Shown here in pieces: positions 6,994 to 10,000 of a stretch of 10,000 nucleotides of DNA; positions within the stretch are counted from its first letter, which is position 1, and each line of letters begins with the position of its first letter. Under the pieces are notes generated by a model that saw only the letters and a program-made list of their open reading frames with translations, was not told where the DNA came from and made no database searches. Origin of the DNA: Rheinheimera sp. (GTDB taxonomy: Bacteria; Pseudomonadota; Gammaproteobacteria; Enterobacterales; Alteromonadaceae). Location: assembly GCF_020217005.1 (NCBI RefSeq), contig NZ_JAIWOI010000201.1:1-10000 (forward strand), given 5' to 3'. Both the position numbers and the translations under genes were made by a program.

Positions 6994-7833
6994 ATGAAAA
7001 TACTCGCACGTATCCTGTTCGTCGCAATCGCAATCATATCGGTGAAGCTCATCGCTTCAGAACTTGAGGGGCAAATATATTCAATTGAACGTGGGAATGA
7101 TTACACATGGGAGCTAAATAAAGACATTAGCGTCTCAATAAGCATTAATTGCCCTCTTAGAGCAAATGACATCTTTCAAAAAGCAGATTCATGCAATTCA
7201 GCGTTCAACATTTATTCTGAGCCTTATGAAGTAACTATATATGTAGGTAAAACATCAATAAGTTCTAATAGACGATTTTACAATAATAGCGATGATAGGC
7301 GAATCATAAGATCTTTAGCCGAGCAAGGCGAAGATCCGCTTTTAACTTTAAAATATTTTAAAAATAGCGGTGATTTTCTTGGTGGCGACGCTGAGTATTC
7401 ATCTGAAAAATATAGACTTATTGGGTTTTCGACTGCATTGCAAGAATCAAAAGAACTCGGGCAAGCCGAAAACCAACGAAAAGTAACTCGGCATAACATA
7501 ATCGCAGGCGTAGGCATTGTTCTTTTTATCTTAGTTCTATGCTTGATAATTGCTCTATTCATCAAGAAGATTCTGCCGAGGATAAGATCTACAAGTTCCG
7601 ATGTAAATCAGAAATTTGCTAAAAATCGAGAGATGGCGAAGATTAGAAAAATATCGAAAGAAGAAGCGATTAGGCATACTGTTCGCTCAACAATTTCAAA
7701 CGAAATAAATATGCAACCACTGACCCAAGAGCAAATAGATGTTATTAAACAACAAATAAAAGAAGCGTTGGAAAAGGATGATAGTAAGACAGCGTTGGCT
7801 TTAATGAGTATCCTCAGCGGCATGCAGAAATAG
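6994..7833 (+). CDS. Orphan two-helix membrane protein of unknown function
   Basis: I do not recognise this 279-residue protein. It begins with a basic, hydrophobic segment (MKILARILFVAIAIISVKLIA) that is either a cleavable signal peptide or a first membrane helix. A polar region of about 145 residues follows (24-168), with two cysteines, C53 and C67, that could form a disulfide outside the cytoplasm. A strong membrane helix spans about 169-190 (IIAGVGIVLFILVLCLIIALFI) and is followed by KK. The C-terminal tail (191-279) is charged and largely helical, rich in K/E/R/Q, and should face the cytoplasm. Codon choice is clearly more AT-rich than in neighbouring genes, and structured repeats lie on both sides, which points to acquired DNA. 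The ATG lacks an obvious ribosome site. A sensor, scaffold or effector-immunity role is conceivable but unsupported. Confidence 0.7.
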   Translation: MKILARILFVAIAIISVKLIASELEGQIYSIERGNDYTWELNKDISVSISINCPLRANDIFQKADSCNSAFNIYSEPYEVTIYVGKTSISSNRRFYNNSDDRRIIRSLAEQGEDPLLTLKYFKNSGDFLGGDAEYSSEKYRLIGFSTALQESKELGQAENQRKVTRHNIIAGVGIVLFILVLCLIIALFIKKILPRIRSTSSDVNQKFAKNREMAKIRKISKEEAIRHTVRSTISNEINMQPLTQEQIDVIKQQIKEALEKDDSKTALALMSILSGMQK

Positions 7834-7961
7834 CAACGCTAATTGACTGAATTCATGAAGGTAGTCCAATGGTAATAAGCCGCAAAACTTTAAAGAGTAA
7901 TTTCCAAATCTAAGTTTTATGTCTGCTTTTGGCACAAAGTGAAAATACAAAGGGTCTCGGG

Positions 7962-8069
7962 AAACGGCCGGGCAACTGCGTTAGCAGACCCTGTCCAGCA
8001 GGGATGCTGGACAGGAGCCTACAAGGATGTATTTACGGCGTGTCTGCGTTGTAGTTGACCGCGCCGTTT
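7962..8069. repeat. 108-bp nested palindromic element with two internal hairpins
   Basis: Outer stems pair AAACGGC (7962-7968) with GCCGTTT (8063-8069), CAACT (7973-7977) with AGTTG (8053-8057), and GCAGAC (7984-7989) with GTCTGC (8042-8047). They enclose two hairpins: CCTGTCCAGCA/TGCTGGACAGG (7990-8015, 11 pairs, loop GGGA), and GCC-TACA-AGGA-TGTA with GGC (8017-8039). This is a multi-branch fold that could be a structured RNA or a repeat unit. It lies 128 bases after the orphan gene and 18 bases beyond the dusC stop on the opposite strand, so it may also act at the 3' ends of both transcripts. The rest of 7834-8087 shows no gene. Confidence 0.65.
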
Positions 8070-8087
8070 GAGTCGAATCTCAGCGGG

Positions 8088-9062
8088 TTAATGTTCAGAT
8101 GAGTCTGAAATCTGCTCTAAAGCCCCACGCAAAGTCGCTACTAAATCCGGTGCTTTTTGTTGTAAACGCAGTTGCTGGAACAAAACTTCTGCTTCGGCGT
8201 ATTGCAGTTTCAGGTAACTGAACCACTGCTTGATCCGGTTGGAGTAATACAGGCCTTTATCGCCTGCAATTTCGTAGTCTGAATACTGCAACAGCAGCTC
8301 CAGCACTTGGGGCCATGGCATTTTTTGATGAGTGCCATTGGCAAAATGCTGCTTGATGTCCCGCGCTAGTCCGGGGCTTGCTAAGGCGCCGCGGCCTAAC
8401 ATCAAATCAGTACTGCCGGATTGTTCTAAACACAAAGCTGCGTCTTGAGGTGTCCAGATTTCTCCATTAGCCACTACATTTAAGGGTATGGTTTGGCGTA
8501 TTTTTTCTATCCATGGCCAGTAGGCAGGTGGCCTGTAGCCATCACTTTTAGTGCGGGCGTGTACAGTCAGTTCAGTCGCTCCGGCCTCATAAATAGCGCG
8601 GGCGTTGTCCAGAGTTAAGCTGGTATCGTCAAAACCTAAACGAATTTTAGCCGTGACAGGAAATTGTGCTGGCACGGCATCTCGCACAGCTTTAATAATC
8701 TGGTACAGAGTTTCAGTTTCTTTCAGTAATACTGCGCCTCCACGACTTTTATTCACCGCTTTGGCCGGGCAACCAAAATTTAAATCCACACCGGGCGAGC
8801 CCAGTTGTACTGCCCTTACTGCGTTTTCAGCCAGCCATTGTGGTTCCTGACCCAATAACTGGACCCGCACAGGTACACCGGCTGGAGTGACACCGCCTTG
8901 CTTTAATTCAGGACAAATACGGGTGAATACCCGGTTGGGCAGTAATTGATCGACCACCCGGACGAATTCAGTGATGCATAAATCAAAGCCACCAATACGG
9001 GTTAACATATCCCGCATTAAATGGTCCACTACGCCCTCCATTGGGGCCAATACAATACGCAT
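8088..9062 (-). CDS. dusC: tRNA-dihydrouridine(16) synthase
   Basis: DusC (324 aa; E. coli 315) is an FMN enzyme that reduces uridine 16 in the D-loop of tRNAs using NADPH. The N-terminus LAPMEGVVDHLMRDML (5-20) begins the TIM barrel and binds FMN. CITEFVRVVDQLLP (29-42) is a DusC-type stretch rather than DusA or DusB. The catalytic cysteine is C98 in NFGCPAKAVNKSRGG. VHARTKSDGYRPPAYW (at about 166-182) and ANGEIW plus MLGRGAL complete the flavin site. The C-terminal helical domain ends in an acidic tail (SDSSEH) slightly longer than in E. coli. Translation starts at ATG 9062-9060, which gives the expected MRIVLAPMEG; no strong Shine-Dalgarno is visible. It lies 64 bases downstream of the HDOD gene on the same strand, behind a terminator, so it probably has its own promoter. 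Confidence 0.95.
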   Translation of the reverse strand: MRIVLAPMEGVVDHLMRDMLTRIGGFDLCITEFVRVVDQLLPNRVFTRICPELKQGGVTPAGVPVRVQLLGQEPQWLAENAVRAVQLGSPGVDLNFGCPAKAVNKSRGGAVLLKETETLYQIIKAVRDAVPAQFPVTAKIRLGFDDTSLTLDNARAIYEAGATELTVHARTKSDGYRPPAYWPWIEKIRQTIPLNVVANGEIWTPQDAALCLEQSGSTDLMLGRGALASPGLARDIKQHFANGTHQKMPWPQVLELLLQYSDYEIAGDKGLYYSNRIKQWFSYLKLQYAEAEVLFQQLRLQQKAPDLVATLRGALEQISDSSEH

Positions 9063-9097
9063 CTTGAATAGAACTCTGGTTAACTAAAATAATGCAC

Positions 9098-9122
9098 AAA
9101 CGAAAAGGGAGCCGAAGCTCCC
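9098..9122 (-). terminator. Intrinsic terminator of the HDOD gene
   Basis: Read on the minus strand, GGGAGC-TTCG-GCTCCC (9122-9107) is immediately followed by TTTTCGTTT (9106-9098). This is a six-pair GC-rich stem closed by the very stable UUCG tetraloop with a T-rich tail, a textbook Rho-independent terminator. It begins four bases after the HDOD stop codon and separates that gene from dusC. Confidence 0.92.
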
Positions 9123-9126
9123 ATAC

Positions 9127-9999
9127 TTAGGCGTGATAATGATTAGGTACACCGTTTTGATACAGGTAGTCACCTAAATCGTGCAAAGAGAGCTCGTCCA
9201 GTTCCAGAATATCCAGAATGGTGGCTTTGTTGTGATCCCACTCAGGATCTATGTCCAGATCGAGCAATATTTTGCTTTCATCTGTCATATGTTCTGCCAG
9301 TTTCAGCAGCGCAAATAAGCGTTTTTCGTAGATATCATTGGATGCCAGGATCAAAGCGTGGCTGTGATGGTAGGCGATGACGTTGGTCAGCTCAGGTGCC
9401 AATCCCCAGGACTGTGCAATCATATAGCCAAGCAGTTCATGGGTGGTCTGGAAGTTCTGTTCTTCGCCTTCGGACATGCCATAACCTGCTAAATGAGCAT
9501 GCTTCAATACTTTGGCATAATCTTTAAACTGGCTGCTGATTAACAGCATACCGGCGTTGTGGAATAAGCCAAGGCTATAGGCATCATCAGCGCAATCTGT
9601 GCCATATCGTAGTTGCTGCGCCAATAAAGCCGATGCATTAGCTACATGGCCCGCACTTTGCCACAAATTCTCGGTAAAGCGGTCGGTGCGGCCTTCGCTT
9701 AAGGTAAAGCGTAATACCACTGAACTGACTAATTTAATCACCCGGTTTAAGCCTAAGAATTTGCAGGCGTGTTCTACCGAGCTGATTTTGCGACGTAAAC
9801 CGAAATACACAGAGTTCACTACTTTCAGCGTAAAGCCTGCAATGCCCAGATCCTGATTGATTAGCTCAGCAATACGCTTGATATTAGGATCATCACTTTC
9901 AATTTCTGCTTTGATACTTAATAAAACAGTGGGCTGAGGAGGAATAGTAAAGCCACTTAGCGCTTTTTCTACCTCTGCCATATTAATTGCTTTTGCCAT
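9127..9999 (-). CDS. HDOD-domain protein
   Basis: The 290 residues visible are a single HDOD domain protein. The N-terminal part (18-100) has FTIPPQPTVLLSI, the helix with INQDLGIAGFTLKVVNSVYFG (47-67) and the VEHACKFLGLNRVIKLV stretch (75-91) typical of the family. The HD-like centre reads GLFHNAGMLLI at 144-154, with Asn in place of the Asp of the HD pair, followed later by AYHHSHA (209-215). HDOD proteins are generally catalytically inactive relatives of HD phosphohydrolases and act in signalling, often with c-di-GMP or chemotaxis components; partners are not visible here. The ATG at 9999-9997 is at the window edge. It fits the usual start just before the HDOD domain, but an upstream start or extra N-terminal domain cannot be excluded. 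Confidence 0.85.
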   Translation of the reverse strand: MAKAINMAEVEKALSGFTIPPQPTVLLSIKAEIESDDPNIKRIAELINQDLGIAGFTLKVVNSVYFGLRRKISSVEHACKFLGLNRVIKLVSSVVLRFTLSEGRTDRFTENLWQSAGHVANASALLAQQLRYGTDCADDAYSLGLFHNAGMLLISSQFKDYAKVLKHAHLAGYGMSEGEEQNFQTTHELLGYMIAQSWGLAPELTNVIAYHHSHALILASNDIYEKRLFALLKLAEHMTDESKILLDLDIDPEWDHNKATILDILELDELSLHDLGDYLYQNGVPNHYHA

Positions 10000-10000
10000 G

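Noticed and set aside
7834..7961. Terminator of the orphan gene
   Set aside because: No GC-rich stem followed by a T run is visible directly after the stop. The structured element further on is the only candidate.
7962..8069. Integron attC site
   Set aside because: The nested palindrome has GTT-containing ends, but no paired RYYYAAC/GTTRRRY core sites are found in the correct arrangement and there is no integrase or cassette array.

Overview
The window looks like the chromosome of a gammaproteobacterium from the Alteromonadales/Chromatiaceae side, and Rheinheimera or a close relative would fit. This is an inference from protein resemblance, since no rRNA or tRNA gene is present. Kbl (398 aa), Tdh (341 aa), CoaD (161 aa) and DusC follow the enterobacterial proteins almost residue for residue in their motifs. 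A permease tail joined to a NagX-like acyltransferase is an arrangement known from chitin/N-acetylglucosamine users such as Shewanella and Xanthomonas.

Layout. Positions 1-1291 (+) hold the 3' end of an FHS-family sugar permease and a NagX-like membrane acyltransferase, overlapping by one base. They converge on coaD (1347-1832, -). A perfect 31-bp palindrome lies between them and contains both stop codons. A TetR-type regulator follows (2062-2721, +), then the threonine-degradation operon kbl-tdh (2859-5091, +). That operon ends in a second palindrome with the same 17-bp arms as the first. Next is a membrane-anchored FAD/2Fe-2S oxidoreductase (5232-6332, +), whose promoter is overlapped by a candidate Fur box.

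Positions 6333-6993 contain no credible gene but are dense in DNA structure: a run of short hairpins, a perfect 22-bp inverted repeat, and a 33-bp tandem duplication. An AT-rich orphan gene follows (6994-7833, +), encoding an unrecognised two-helix membrane protein. A 108-bp nested palindromic element (7962-8069) comes after it. The right end returns to housekeeping content on the minus strand: dusC (8088-9062) and an HDOD-domain protein (9127-9999), with a clear UUCG-loop terminator between them.

Functional links. The permease and NagX-like protein probably serve amino-sugar uptake. Kbl and Tdh convert threonine to glycine and acetyl-CoA. CoaD makes the CoA precursor, but nothing shows it is co-regulated with the others. 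The accessory part is 6333-8087, where structured repeats flank one orphan membrane gene. The three GGGTCAG-R-TC loci (1288, 5097, 6833) suggest a REP/RAYT-type repeat family scattered through this genome. No complete new defence or mobile system is evident. The most novel material is the set of structured intergenic elements and the orphan gene between them.
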